DNA of 64,000 nt, taken from Hyphomonadaceae bacterium TMED5 (lineage in GTDB: Bacteria; Pseudomonadota; Alphaproteobacteria; Caulobacterales; Hyphomonadaceae). Positions 1 to 7,782 of this stretch are shown here, piece after piece. Below the pieces are notes generated by a model, which worked only from the letters and a program-made list of their open reading frames with translations, was not told where the DNA came from and searched no databases. The stretch is taken from contig NHBK01000009.1 in NCBI GenBank assembly GCA_002173095.1, forward strand, positions 682,001-746,000, read 5' to 3'. Every line of letters starts with the position of its first letter. The first letter of the stretch is position 1. Position numbers and translations under genes: made by a program.

Positions 1-323
1 TCTGAAAGGGCATTCAGCATGGCTGAGTACAGTTCAGCCTGACCACCTTCAGACTCCAGTGCCTTAATGACCCCTGTGCCTAATTCTGGTGCCATGTCGA
101 ATATCGGGCCGAGTGTTCTTGGCGTGAACAAGGCTTCGCAATTGCCGAGACACCAGCGAATGTCCGGATAGGCGCTGATGGATGCCACCCGAAAGGCGGA
201 AAGAATGGTGGATTTTCCAATGCCCGCCTCGCCGGATACCAGCGCAATCTGGCCGTGTCCGGCGCGGGATGCCTCCAGCGCGGACAGTAGTGACTCAAGC
301 TGGCTTTCCCTTTCGACGAGCAT
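1..323 (-). CDS. LuxR/STAND-type ATPase regulator, N-terminal fragment
   Basis: A reading frame opens at an ATG (bases 323-321) and runs leftwards off the window edge without a stop, so only about 107 N-terminal residues are visible. Residues 31-39 form a Walker A loop (GEAGIGKST) after a short amphipathic helix beginning MLVERE. This is the usual start of the AAA_16/STAND ATPases in MalT-like LuxR-family activators and in some adenylate cyclases. In those families the ATPase is followed by TPR-like repeats and a C-terminal DNA-binding or catalytic domain, which lies outside this window. The effector and target cannot be read here. A cluster of TAGG/CCTA half-sites lies 90-120 bp upstream and could be its own operator. 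The ATPase assignment is firm; the LuxR class is an inference. Confidence 0.65.
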   Translation of the reverse strand, partial: MLVERESQLESLLSALEASRAGHGQIALVSGEAGIGKSTILSAFRVASISAYPDIRWCLGNCEALFTPRTLGPIFDMAPELGTGVIKALESEGGQAELYSAMLNALS

Positions 324-410
324 ATTGTCTCCCAGCTTCGCCTGCTATTGGGGCATTTATGGATGAGGTTTGGTCCATAATGGTCTCAGGGTAGTGTTAT
401 GACGCTGAAA

Positions 411-440
411 TTTAGGTATGCCTACCCCTAAAATTAGGCA
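411..440. promoter_or_regulatory. Cluster of TAGG/CCTA half-sites, possible operator
   Basis: In 30 bp there are four related half-sites: TTTAGG (411-416), CCTA (421-424), CCTAAA (427-432) and TTAGG (434-438). The first and third form an inverted repeat with a 10-bp spacer. The cluster lies between the leftward regulator gene and the candidate rightward small RNA, so it could control either. No binding protein can be named from sequence. Confidence 0.25.
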
Positions 441-545
441 TTCTCTCTGACGCATTCATTTTCTGAAGGCGCTAATCTGACGATGCGGAAGCAGGTACGT
501 TTCCTCAAAAAGAGTCTAAGTTGGCGTGGGGACGCACGCGGAGAC

Positions 546-686
546 TTTAATATCTGCCAGGCGGACAGATTGGTTCCGATACTTTTGCCCGAAGTTTTCG
601 GGACCAATTGCCTGGACAGATATTTCGCCCAAACTTACCCCCAATCGGATGGACAAGGCCCAATATTGTCCATCCGCCCCTTTTTT
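546..686 (+). ncRNA. Candidate structured small RNA ending in an intrinsic terminator
   Basis: The gap from 324 to 685 has no credible coding region. It contains a long imperfect hairpin: AATATCTG (549-556) pairs with CAGATATT (617-624), CCAGGC (557-562) with GCCTGG (610-615), and ATTGG (569-573) with CCAAT (604-608). An apical hairpin CCCGAA/TTCGGG lies at 588-602. About 20 bases later comes an 11-bp perfect stem with a T run. A rightward transcript with an internal hairpin and its own terminator, and no gene to terminate, is the classic layout of a trans-acting sRNA. The 5' end is not defined; it may begin anywhere from about 450. The alternative is a 3' fragment of a decayed gene. Confidence 0.45.
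646..686 (+). terminator. Rho-independent terminator, rightward
   Basis: A perfect 11-bp stem (646-656 with 666-676) encloses a 9-nt loop and is followed by CCCC and six T residues (681-686). On the opposite strand the stem is not followed by a T run, so it works for rightward transcription. No coding gene precedes it on that strand, which supports the small RNA call. The T run abuts the stop codon of the leftward ACT-like gene. Confidence 0.7.
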
Positions 687-1093
687 CAGGCAGAGGCCTG
701 AAGCGCTTCCAAAACTTTCAGCGCGGTCTCGGCATCCTTTTCAGGGATGAAAATGTGGTCGTGGTGAAAAGCCGCTACAACATTGCAGGCAATGGCATTT
801 TCTGTGAGTGCCCCGGCGACGGCAGCGGTCAGACCAATGCCTTCCAGAGATGAATTCACCATCAGGCTGATGCAGCGCATAGGCGCGGAGGCGTCAAATC
901 CCATAAGCGCAGCAATGCCGGCTGGCAGGATGAGAGACGCGCCTTCTGGTTCAGCAAACACGGCAATCGCCTTGTCAGCGCAGGCCGAATAGCGTGCTTC
1001 GTCGTCAGTCGTGCAAAAGACGTATTCGCCCTCCTGAAGCACAGGGGTCATATTGGCGATCATATCGTTCGTGCCGGATACCGGATCGGACAT
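686..1093 (-). CDS. ACT domain-like protein (DUF2241/ACT_7 type)
   Basis: A 135-residue cytoplasmic protein that starts MSDPVSG. It resembles the small ACT_7/DUF2241 proteins, which contain two ACT-like folds and are thought to bind amino acids or similar ligands. The middle segment (VFAEPEGASLILP) and the C-terminal part (NVVAAFHHDHIFIP) are the recognisable conserved stretches of that family. A longer frame opens at 1219, but its extra 42 residues look like noncoding sequence and the ATG at 1093 has a purine-rich stretch (AAAGAGA) upstream, so I chose 1093. No enzymatic residues are apparent. It stands alone, divergent from the PhoX-like gene. The ligand is unknown. Confidence 0.75.
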   Translation of the reverse strand: MSDPVSGTNDMIANMTPVLQEGEYVFCTTDDEARYSACADKAIAVFAEPEGASLILPAGIAALMGFDASAPMRCISLMVNSSLEGIGLTAAVAGALTENAIACNVVAAFHHDHIFIPEKDAETALKVLEALQASA

Positions 1094-1252
1094 AGCGGTC
1101 TCTTTAACTGAAATATTGCGGTTCGAAATCTGCGTGCAGGCATAAGGCGTGAAATTGAGCGGGGCAATGGCGGTGAGTGTCGCCAGAACGTCATGTTTGA
1201 AGGTTAGGGACGTTCTCAATATTTTCGTCCGATCCGATGATTGAGGTTTCCT

Positions 1253-2653
1253 ATGGATGCGAACCGCCGTGCTTTTTTCAAAACCGCTATGTCGCTGGGG
1301 CTGGCCAGTTCAGCCTATTCGGTACTTGCCGGGTGTGCAGCGTCTGATGACGCGACGGATGTAGCGACGGGATATGACTTGGTTCCGGACCCGAACGGAC
1401 TTCTCGATCTGCCTGAAGGCTTCACCTACACCATGCATTCTCCGGCTGGAGAGGTGATGAGTGATGGCCTGCGCGTGCCATATTCTCACGACGGCATGGC
1501 GTGTTTCCCGGTTGAAGGGGATCCTGATCGCTGCATTCTCGTGCGCAATCACGAGGTCGATTATGATGAAGCAGGCGAAGGCCCGTTTGCAGGTGGTCAG
1601 GCCAGCGATGATGTTCTCGCGCGCGCGTATGATATTGGCGCTGATGGCAATCCATTGCCGGGCGGAACGACAACGCTTCTTTTCAATCTGCGCACGCGCG
1701 AAGTCGAGCGTTCACACCTTTCGCTTGCCGGTACGCTGCGTAATTGCTCAGGCGGCATGACCCCTTGGGGCACCTGGCTCACATGTGAGGAAACACTCGA
1801 TAATCCGGGCAGTTATGCGCAAAAACACCATGGCTATGTGTTTGAAGTTCCGGCAATGGAGCAGAGTTTAGCTGAACCGGTCGCTCTGACGGCTATGGGT
1901 CGCTTCCGCCGGGAAGCGACGGCAACTGATCCGCGCACCAGCATTGTCTATCAGACAGAGGATGAAGACGCGTCTCTCATCTATCGCTTCCTGCCGGATG
2001 TGCCGGGCCAGCTTTCAGCAGGCGGCCGACTTCAGGTGCTCTCTATTAAGGGACAACCGCAGGCCGATACACGTAATTGGGCAGGTGTTGTGAGTTTTGC
2101 CGAAGGTGAAAGCCTGGATGTGGAATGGCTCAATATCGACGAGGTTGAATCGCCAAATGGTGATCTGGCCCAGCGCGGCCATGCGTTGGGCGCAGCTTAT
2201 TTTGCGCGTGGCGAGGGCATGTGCTTCGCCGTCGAACAGACCGGTAATGCTGTCTATTTCGCGTGTACGTCGGGCGGCGCAGCTGAATGCGGGCAGATCT
2301 GGAAATATGTGCCGAGCGAATTTGAGGGCACAGATGGCGAAGAGGGTGCTCCGGGGCAACTCACCCTGCATTATGAAAGCCCAGCGGCTTCAGAAATGGA
2401 TATGTGCGATAATATCGTCGGCGCGCCTTGGGGCGATCTCATCATTTGTGAGGACTGTGATAACCTGCCGCGTGTGCGCGGTGTGTCGCCAGATGGTCGT
2501 GTCTATCCGATCGCGCAGAATGTTGATCCGGGCCGGGCCGAGTTTGCGGGTGCCTGTTTCTCTCCGGATGGGGAAACCTTGTTCGTGAATATGCAGGGGC
2601 CGCACGTGACCTTCGCTATTCGTGGACCTTGGGCACAGATCATCCGCGCCTGA
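1253..2653 (+). CDS. PhoX/DUF839-like Tat-exported lipoprotein, putative phosphatase
   Basis: A 466-residue protein with a twin-arginine signal (NRRAFFK, residues 4-10), a hydrophobic stretch and a lipobox (LAGC, cysteine 28), so it should be exported folded by Tat and lipid-anchored. The mature part reads as the DUF839/PhoX beta-propeller family: near the N-terminus it has a VRNHE motif, and later GGMTPWGTWLTCEET, typical of PhoX proteins. PhoX enzymes are Ca/Fe-dependent alkaline phosphatases, but many DUF839 proteins are uncharacterised. A TTG at 1241 is in frame; I prefer the ATG at 1253, preceded by GAGG. Its stop abuts the stop of the convergent glycosyltransferase gene. No Pho box was identified, so a role in phosphate supply is an inference. 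Confidence 0.75.
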   Translation: MDANRRAFFKTAMSLGLASSAYSVLAGCAASDDATDVATGYDLVPDPNGLLDLPEGFTYTMHSPAGEVMSDGLRVPYSHDGMACFPVEGDPDRCILVRNHEVDYDEAGEGPFAGGQASDDVLARAYDIGADGNPLPGGTTTLLFNLRTREVERSHLSLAGTLRNCSGGMTPWGTWLTCEETLDNPGSYAQKHHGYVFEVPAMEQSLAEPVALTAMGRFRREATATDPRTSIVYQTEDEDASLIYRFLPDVPGQLSAGGRLQVLSIKGQPQADTRNWAGVVSFAEGESLDVEWLNIDEVESPNGDLAQRGHALGAAYFARGEGMCFAVEQTGNAVYFACTSGGAAECGQIWKYVPSEFEGTDGEEGAPGQLTLHYESPAASEMDMCDNIVGAPWGDLIICEDCDNLPRVRGVSPDGRVYPIAQNVDPGRAEFAGACFSPDGETLFVNMQGPHVTFAIRGPWAQIIRA

Positions 2654-3937
2654 TCAGCTTGCGTGCTGGGCTGCGATCTCTTCTATGAAGCGGATCGCAT
2701 TTTTGACGCCGTGTTCATTGCGAAGGCGTGCGCCAAGGGCATCGGCCTTGCGGCGCATGACTGGGTCCGTGATTGCGGTGCGTATGGCCTCGGCCAGATT
2801 ATCGGCGGTCAGCGCTTTATGATCAATCGGGGCAGGACCGACGCCGAGGGACTCGATCTGTTTGCCCCAGAAGGGCTGATCGCCCAGAAATGGTGTGATG
2901 ATTGAAGGAATGCCCGCGCGCAGGCCCGCTGCGGTCGTGCCAGCGCCGCCATGATGCACCACTGCGGCGCATTTCGGGAAAAGCCAGTCATGCGGCGCGC
3001 TTTCAATCTCTAAGATACTGTCTGGCAGGTCTCCGGGTTTCAGCCCGCCCCAGCCCGTCGCAAGAATGCCGCGCTGGCCGGTCGCTTTCAGTGCTTCTAT
3101 CGCGATATTGGCCAGCTTTTCTGGCTCTTTGCCCGAGATGGACCCAAAGCCGATATAGATGGGCGGTGCGCCATTCGCGAGGAAGTAAGCCAGCTTAGCG
3201 GGCGCGCGGTAGTCGGATGTGTTTTTCATGAACCAATAGCCAACCATGCGGTCCATATCGTCCCAGTCTTCCGGCTCGGGCACGACAGACGGGCTGACAC
3301 AGGTCATGGATGGCATACGCTGACCATCCGGATAGCTGGTGCTTTTATAGGTTTTGGCCTCTGGCAGATCATGGTCTTTCCGGAAGGCTTTCATCGGTCC
3401 GGAAAGTGAGGATGAGGTCAGCGTATTCACAATCGAATAGGTGAGCTGATTATACCCTTTGCCGAAGGGCAGGGCGGGGAAGCCAATCTGAGGGCGGTCT
3501 TCCGTCGCGACCAGCATAGGGAAGGGCAGTGCCAGAATGGCCGGGCAGTCATAAGCCTCGGCAATAACCGGTCCGGCAATGCCTTTAGGGTGATACACAA
3601 CGAAATCCGGTTTAGCGATTTTGGCAGCGAACCAGCTATCGTCCAGCTGCTTGCGCAGCATGGCGGGCATGCGTTTGGCAAGGGTGATGTTGTGGCGGAC
3701 CATATCAAAAATGTTCCGCGTGCTCTCCATCATCTCCTTGCCTTCAGGTGTATCGAGGATTGCGAGCAGCTCATCTGAAATGCCGAAGAATTTCAGTCCA
3801 TTCTCACGCACAAAACCTTCAAAACGAGTGGAGGTTGCCAACCAGACATCATGCCCCTTTGCCACGAGCCCGCGGCCAAAAGCTATGAAAGGCTGCACGT
3901 CACCGCGTGTGCCATAGGTGAGAATGAGTATGTTCAT
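2654..3937 (-). CDS. GT1-family glycosyltransferase (UDP-glucosyl/sterol glucosyltransferase-like)
   Basis: A 427-residue two-domain GT-B fold enzyme. The N-terminus has the start of the acceptor domain (ILTYGTRGDVQPF), typical of sterol and macrolide glycosyltransferases. The donor-binding signature HHGGAGTT followed by GIPSIITPFLGDQPFWG lies around residues 328-358 and matches the UDP-sugar site of GT1/GT28-like enzymes. No signal peptide is seen, so it should act at the cytoplasmic face, transferring a hexose or glucuronate from UDP-sugar to a lipid or small hydrophobic acceptor. Glucuronosyl-diacylglycerol or glycolipid synthesis is possible but not shown. A GTG three codons upstream (3946) is an alternative start. 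The gene is convergent with the PhoX-like gene without any spacer. Confidence 0.8.
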   Translation of the reverse strand: MNILILTYGTRGDVQPFIAFGRGLVAKGHDVWLATSTRFEGFVRENGLKFFGISDELLAILDTPEGKEMMESTRNIFDMVRHNITLAKRMPAMLRKQLDDSWFAAKIAKPDFVVYHPKGIAGPVIAEAYDCPAILALPFPMLVATEDRPQIGFPALPFGKGYNQLTYSIVNTLTSSSLSGPMKAFRKDHDLPEAKTYKSTSYPDGQRMPSMTCVSPSVVPEPEDWDDMDRMVGYWFMKNTSDYRAPAKLAYFLANGAPPIYIGFGSISGKEPEKLANIAIEALKATGQRGILATGWGGLKPGDLPDSILEIESAPHDWLFPKCAAVVHHGGAGTTAAGLRAGIPSIITPFLGDQPFWGKQIESLGVGPAPIDHKALTADNLAEAIRTAITDPVMRRKADALGARLRNEHGVKNAIRFIEEIAAQHAS

Positions 3938-3984
3938 GTTCGCCACTTACGGTCTGACTATGTCAGGCCTGTGGCGTGTATGGA

Positions 3985-5031
3985 TTAAAGATTGGCGCTG
4001 AATACAACGAAGAAGCCCATGGTTTCTTCTTTGGTGACAAGGCTAAGAGCGTCATTTTCGACGGCGTCAGCAAATTCGGGCAAAACGTACATCGTGCCTG
4101 GTTGGAGCAGGCGCGTATCCAGCGTTTCTGAATCGGGGTCGAACATAATTCCATATCCCAGATTGAACGCTTTCTCATCATCTCCGGTGCCGATTCCGAA
4201 GCTGACCATGTGTCCAATTCCAAATTCTTCAATCAGGGTGTCTTCGCTTGCAAACCCGGCAATGAACGGGCCACATCCGCGTCTGGAGGCAGTGTCGTCT
4301 CCAAACTTTAGCGAGAATAAACCGCATATTGCCAGATCCGACAGCCACTCCGTCCAGACGATATTGCCTTCATTGTCCCAGTTGTCGTTGAGGCTTACAT
4401 CTTCAAAGAGGTAATGCGTTTCAGCAATGAACCGAACCGACTGCTCTTCGCTTTCAGTAATTTGCACATAGAGTTCATCGTCATCTTGTCGGTAGGTGTG
4501 AAGATCTGCCACTCGAGTACCGCTCAGGTTATGTGTGAGCGCTATTCCGCCTCCAAAGCCTAACGATGACAATGACAGACCTTCGCCCTCACTATCACCA
4601 TTGTTTGTTGTTCCGTTTGAATCGTCTGCGTCTACTTCGCCGTTGCTGTCCTCAACAGGTCCCTGCTGATCGGTTTCGGAATTGTTGTCCCCATCGGGAG
4701 GAGGTGAAGTCACTGTAACCGGTTCGCCGGTTTGATCTGTTTCAGCGGGAGCGTCCCCGGTCGGCTCAGATTCCGTGTCAGGAGCTTCGGAGTTCTCTGT
4801 CGCGGCCTGAGGTCGGGAGGTTCCTAAAAGCGAGGCTCTCTCCGCATTGAGTGCAGCCATCTGTTCGTCAATTTCTGCCAGCCGAGCGCGTCGCGCTTCT
4901 TGCTCAGCGACAATTCTTGCGCTGAGCTGTTCAAGCTCTGCGGCTGACATATTTCCGAGATTTAGTTCTTCGTCGGCAAATGCTGGCGTCGCCGCCAGCA
5001 ACGCGCACGCTATTGAAGCTCGTCTGAACAT
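3985..5031 (-). CDS. Exported protein with coiled coil, acidic linker and beta-rich C-terminal domain
   Basis: A 348-residue protein with a clear Sec signal peptide cleaved after AFA (residue about 19). Residues 25-75 form a charged coiled coil (MSAAELEQLSARIVAEQEARRA). Residues 75-150 are a low-complexity acidic linker rich in E, D, T, S and N. The C-terminal 200 residues alternate hydrophobic and polar residues, contain two cysteines either side of FSLKFGDD and a third in RRGCGPF, and end in aromatic/hydrophobic residues (FFVVFSANL) like an outer-membrane beta-barrel. I do not recognise the family. The architecture suggests an envelope protein with a periplasmic coiled coil and a barrel or surface domain. 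Confidence 0.7.
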   Translation of the reverse strand: MFRRASIACALLAATPAFADEELNLGNMSAAELEQLSARIVAEQEARRARLAEIDEQMAALNAERASLLGTSRPQAATENSEAPDTESEPTGDAPAETDQTGEPVTVTSPPPDGDNNSETDQQGPVEDSNGEVDADDSNGTTNNGDSEGEGLSLSSLGFGGGIALTHNLSGTRVADLHTYRQDDDELYVQITESEEQSVRFIAETHYLFEDVSLNDNWDNEGNIVWTEWLSDLAICGLFSLKFGDDTASRRGCGPFIAGFASEDTLIEEFGIGHMVSFGIGTGDDEKAFNLGYGIMFDPDSETLDTRLLQPGTMYVLPEFADAVENDALSLVTKEETMGFFVVFSANL

Positions 5032-5178
5032 CTTTTCCCCACCCGATAAGTTTGGAAAACATGTTCAGTAAACGGGGGAAATATTCAACCTGAACGGGCT
5101 TTTGGGTGGGTGAACAATTTAATAGATTATTTGATGGGCAGGGATGGTTAATAAGTGACCATTCCTTCCACCCTCAAA

Positions 5179-5463
5179 TTAGTAAGCTGGCGTGAAAACA
5201 CGCGGCTGGCAGGTGCCGTCCACATAGTCCTGACTGATGCGCAGCGTGTCGCCGATTTCCGGCATTTCCGGCAGGTAGGAAAGAAGCACATTCATCTCAC
5301 CCTGCGGACCAATTGCCACGACGGAATCGCTTTCAATAGCGACGACTTGAGCCTCAATCTCACCCGTCGCGCAGGGTGTTCCAGCAACAGAAGGCGCCGT
5401 CTGGCAGGCGGCCAGCGTGGCGCTTGCTGCGAGGGCGGATGCGATAACCAGATGGGCTTTCAT
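5179..5463 (-). CDS. Small exported lipoprotein of unknown function
   Basis: A 94-residue protein with a hydrophobic signal and a lipobox (LAAC, cysteine about residue 20), so it is probably a small lipoprotein. Two further cysteines (TPCATGE and DGTCQPR) could form a disulfide in the periplasm. The mature part is about 75 residues of predicted beta-sheet with no catalytic motif I can name. It has its own intergenic space on both sides, so it may be a single-gene unit. Confidence 0.65.
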   Translation of the reverse strand: MKAHLVIASALAASATLAACQTAPSVAGTPCATGEIEAQVVAIESDSVVAIGPQGEMNVLLSYLPEMPEIGDTLRISQDYVDGTCQPRVFTPAY

Positions 5464-5534
5464 GTGAATACTCCTTTGCGCCCGTAGGCGTTTGTCTGCG
5501 GAAGTAACGCGGTTCGGAGCGTAGAGGTTCCCTG

Positions 5535-6065
5535 TCAGCTTTCACGGGCCGGGTACCAGCGCTCTTCGCTCGCGTCTTCATCCAGTTGGATTGGCGTTTC
5601 GAATTGTTCGAACTCAATCAGCATGCCCCAGGGGGTGAGGCCAAACCGGCCGAAATTGCCCTGGCCTTCTTCCTGGCCAGTCAGCGCATACGGGCCGGAC
5701 ATTAGTTCGCCGCCCGCCTTTTCAAACCGCGCACACGCGGCATCGATATCGTCAACATTCAGGCTGACATGGTGCATGCCGACATCTGAAATGCCGAGCG
5801 GGTGTTGATGGCCGGGGCGATCAATCTCGAACACTTCCAGATTGGGGCCATTACCAAGGCGCAGCATACTGACAGCGACAATCGCAGAGCCGGGGCGCAG
5901 GCCGTTCTTTTGATTCAGTTGATCGGCGCCCATTGGATCATCGCTTTTACGGACGAGCGAGAACAGTTCAGTCGCCCCAAACGCCTCTTTGAGAAAACTC
6001 ACGGCGGCATCATGGTCCGGAACGGTGAAGCCGATATGTTCAATCCCACGGGGGCGCTGTGTCAT
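5535..6065 (-). CDS. VOC superfamily protein (glyoxalase/dioxygenase-like)
   Basis: A 176-residue vicinal-oxygen-chelate protein with two beta-alpha-beta-beta-beta modules. The first module begins GIEHIGFTVPDHDAAVSFL, and the second has MHHVSLNVDDIDAAC and closes with PWGMLIEFEQFE. Histidines in HIGF and HHVSL and glutamates in NLEVFE and LIEFE sit where VOC enzymes bind a divalent metal. The C-terminal tail (RWYPARES) resembles a subfamily of secondary-metabolite or extradiol-dioxygenase-like VOC proteins. The substrate is unknown. It ends the unit before the divergently read GTA cluster. Confidence 0.75.
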   Translation of the reverse strand: MTQRPRGIEHIGFTVPDHDAAVSFLKEAFGATELFSLVRKSDDPMGADQLNQKNGLRPGSAIVAVSMLRLGNGPNLEVFEIDRPGHQHPLGISDVGMHHVSLNVDDIDAACARFEKAGGELMSGPYALTGQEEGQGNFGRFGLTPWGMLIEFEQFETPIQLDEDASEERWYPARES

Positions 6066-6187
6066 CTTTAATAAATCCTCTTGGTCAGGTGCGGGAAAAG
6101 CCCGCCTGAATGCTCGTGTCTTCTAGGACTGACGCAGAGGGCAGGGCGAGAGTTCCGGGGTGGAGGCTATCTTGCGCGTTTGTAAAA

Positions 6188-6226
6188 TAGGAAATTAATC
6201 CTACATCGCCGAGGCGAGTTTATAGT
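6188..6226 (+). promoter_or_regulatory. Candidate GTA operon promoter/operator
   Basis: A palindromic element TAGGA-AATTAA-TCCTA (6188-6203) is followed by a -10-like TATAGT (6221-6226), which ends only 8 bases before the g1 ATG at 6234. If TATAGT is the -10, transcription starts at or next to the ATG and the mRNA is leaderless; indeed no Shine-Dalgarno sequence precedes this ATG. The palindrome would sit near -35 to -30 and could bind a GTA regulator. No consensus -35 is visible. Confidence 0.35.
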
Positions 6227-6233
6227 CTGCCTC

Positions 6234-6563
6234 ATGACGACGAACACACCGAACCTTTCCGAACCCGAAGGCCAGCCGCTGAGCGCACTGACCGCAAATC
6301 TGCGTGAGCAGATCATTGAGGCACAGGCCATGCTGACGGCTGGCGACATAAAAGGCGCTGAAAGCCTGAGTAAGGCGACGCTGCAGCTGATCAAAGCTGT
6401 CGAAGCGCAGGTGAAACTCGAGGAGGCGCAGAAATCAGAGACCAAACGAGGCGTGACCTATGATGCAGACGATATCGCGCAAGCGAGAAAAGAGCTGCTT
6501 CGCCGATTTGATCGCCTCGCAAAGACCCTCAATGCGCCAGAACTATGTAGAGGCGCTGAGTGA
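6234..6563 (+). CDS. GTA g1-like protein, probable small terminase subunit
   Basis: A 109-residue, mostly helical, charged protein at the head of the GTA operon, immediately before and overlapping the large terminase gene. Position, size and helical/coiled-coil composition match Rhodobacter capsulatus GTA g1, which is known to be the small terminase of that particle. GTA small terminases package host DNA without sequence choice. The N-terminal third is rich in helix-forming residues and the C-terminal third is basic (ARKELLRRFDRLAK). Sequence similarity alone is too weak for certainty; the call rests mainly on synteny. No ribosome-binding site is visible. Confidence 0.65.
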   Translation: MTTNTPNLSEPEGQPLSALTANLREQIIEAQAMLTAGDIKGAESLSKATLQLIKAVEAQVKLEEAQKSETKRGVTYDADDIAQARKELLRRFDRLAKTLNAPELCRGAE

Positions 6564-7773
6564 TCTTCAGGTCATCACTCTTCTCACCTTCTGGGACTTC
6601 TGGGCCCGGCGCGATCAGCGCGCGCCACAGAAACACTGGCGATGCTGGCTTTTCATGGGCGGGCGCGGCGCAGGTAAAACGCGCGCAGGGGCTGAATGGC
6701 TTCGCGGCGAAGTGCTTGCAGGGCGCGCCCGCCGGGTCGCTCTGGTGGGGCCGACCATGAATGATGTGCGCGAAGTGATGATTAGCGGCGATAGCGGTTT
6801 GCTGGCGATTGGTCATGAGCTGGAAAAGCCGGTTTATGAGCCCTCCCGCCACCGGCTGAGCTGGCCTAATGGTGCGGTCGGCTATGCGTTTTCCGCTGAA
6901 GAGCCAGACCGTTTGCGTGGCCCGCAATTTGATGCCGCATGGGTGGATGAAATCGCAGCCTGGGATAAGGGCGAGCATGTGTTCGACATGCTGCAATTCG
7001 GCCTGCGCCTGGGTGAGCATCCAAGGCTTGTAGCGACCACAACGCCTAAACCGGTCAAACTGGTCAAACGGCTGCTCGCGGACGAAACTTGCGTGAAAAC
7101 GCGCGGGGCCAGCAGGCGGAATGCCGCCAATCTCGCGCCCGGGTTTCTGGACCAGATGCACGCGCAATATGGTTCGTCTCAGCTCGCCCGACAGGAGTTG
7201 GAAGGCGAGTTGGTCGAAGATGTCGAAGGCGCGCTCTTTCGTCTCTCGGTGATTGATGCCCGGCGGGTTCAGCAAGCCCCAGACCTTGATGATATCCTCA
7301 TCGCGGTCGACCCGCCCGCTATGGCGCATGAAACCTCAGATGCGTGTGGCATCATCGCTGTCGGTCGGGCAGGCGAGGACGCTTTCATTCTGGCCGATGC
7401 CAGTATTCAGGGTGTTCGCCCGGACATCTGGGCGGAAAAGGTCAGCCTTCTGGCCGACGCCTTTGATGCGGATTTCATTCTGGCCGAGGCTAATCAGGGC
7501 GGTGAAATGGTCCGCAGTGTGCTTGCGCGTGCCGGAACCGGGCGGGCGATCCGGCTTGTCCATGCGCGCCTTGGAAAGCGCCTGCGCGCCGGTCCGGTTG
7601 CAGCGCTTTATGAGGCAGGACGTGTGCATCATGTCGGCCATCTTCGTGAGCTGGAAGACGAGCTCATCTCGTTTGGTTCAAGCCGTGCCAGCCCAAACCG
7701 GTTGGACACCCTCGTCTGGGGTGTCAGCCAACTTCTTCTGAACCGCGCCATGCCGCGCATTGCCATGATGTGA
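6460..7773 (+). CDS. terL: GTA large terminase (g2)
   Basis: A 437-residue terminase ATPase-nuclease that packs DNA into GTA heads. Walker A is GGRGAGKT (67-74) and Walker B is AAWVDEIA (about 159-166). The C-terminal RNase H-like nuclease has an acidic residue in LIAVDPPA, then ILAEANQGGEMV and LDTLVWG, as in GTA terminases. I chose the ATG at 6460 because the N-terminal helix (FADLIASQRP...LLTFWDFWARRDQ) is conserved in GTA TerL and a GAGG lies about 10 bases upstream; this makes a 104-bp overlap with g1. An internal ATG at 6532 would cut that helix. It is followed after 9 bp by the portal gene. Confidence 0.92.
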   Translation: MMQTISRKREKSCFADLIASQRPSMRQNYVEALSDLQVITLLTFWDFWARRDQRAPQKHWRCWLFMGGRGAGKTRAGAEWLRGEVLAGRARRVALVGPTMNDVREVMISGDSGLLAIGHELEKPVYEPSRHRLSWPNGAVGYAFSAEEPDRLRGPQFDAAWVDEIAAWDKGEHVFDMLQFGLRLGEHPRLVATTTPKPVKLVKRLLADETCVKTRGASRRNAANLAPGFLDQMHAQYGSSQLARQELEGELVEDVEGALFRLSVIDARRVQQAPDLDDILIAVDPPAMAHETSDACGIIAVGRAGEDAFILADASIQGVRPDIWAEKVSLLADAFDADFILAEANQGGEMVRSVLARAGTGRAIRLVHARLGKRLRAGPVAALYEAGRVHHVGHLRELEDELISFGSSRASPNRLDTLVWGVSQLLLNRAMPRIAMM

Positions 7774-7782
7774 GAGCTTTAA

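Noticed and set aside
6529-7329. 266-codon open frame on the minus strand inside the GTA terminase gene
   Set aside because: It is antisense to the terminase, whose Walker and nuclease motifs are certain.
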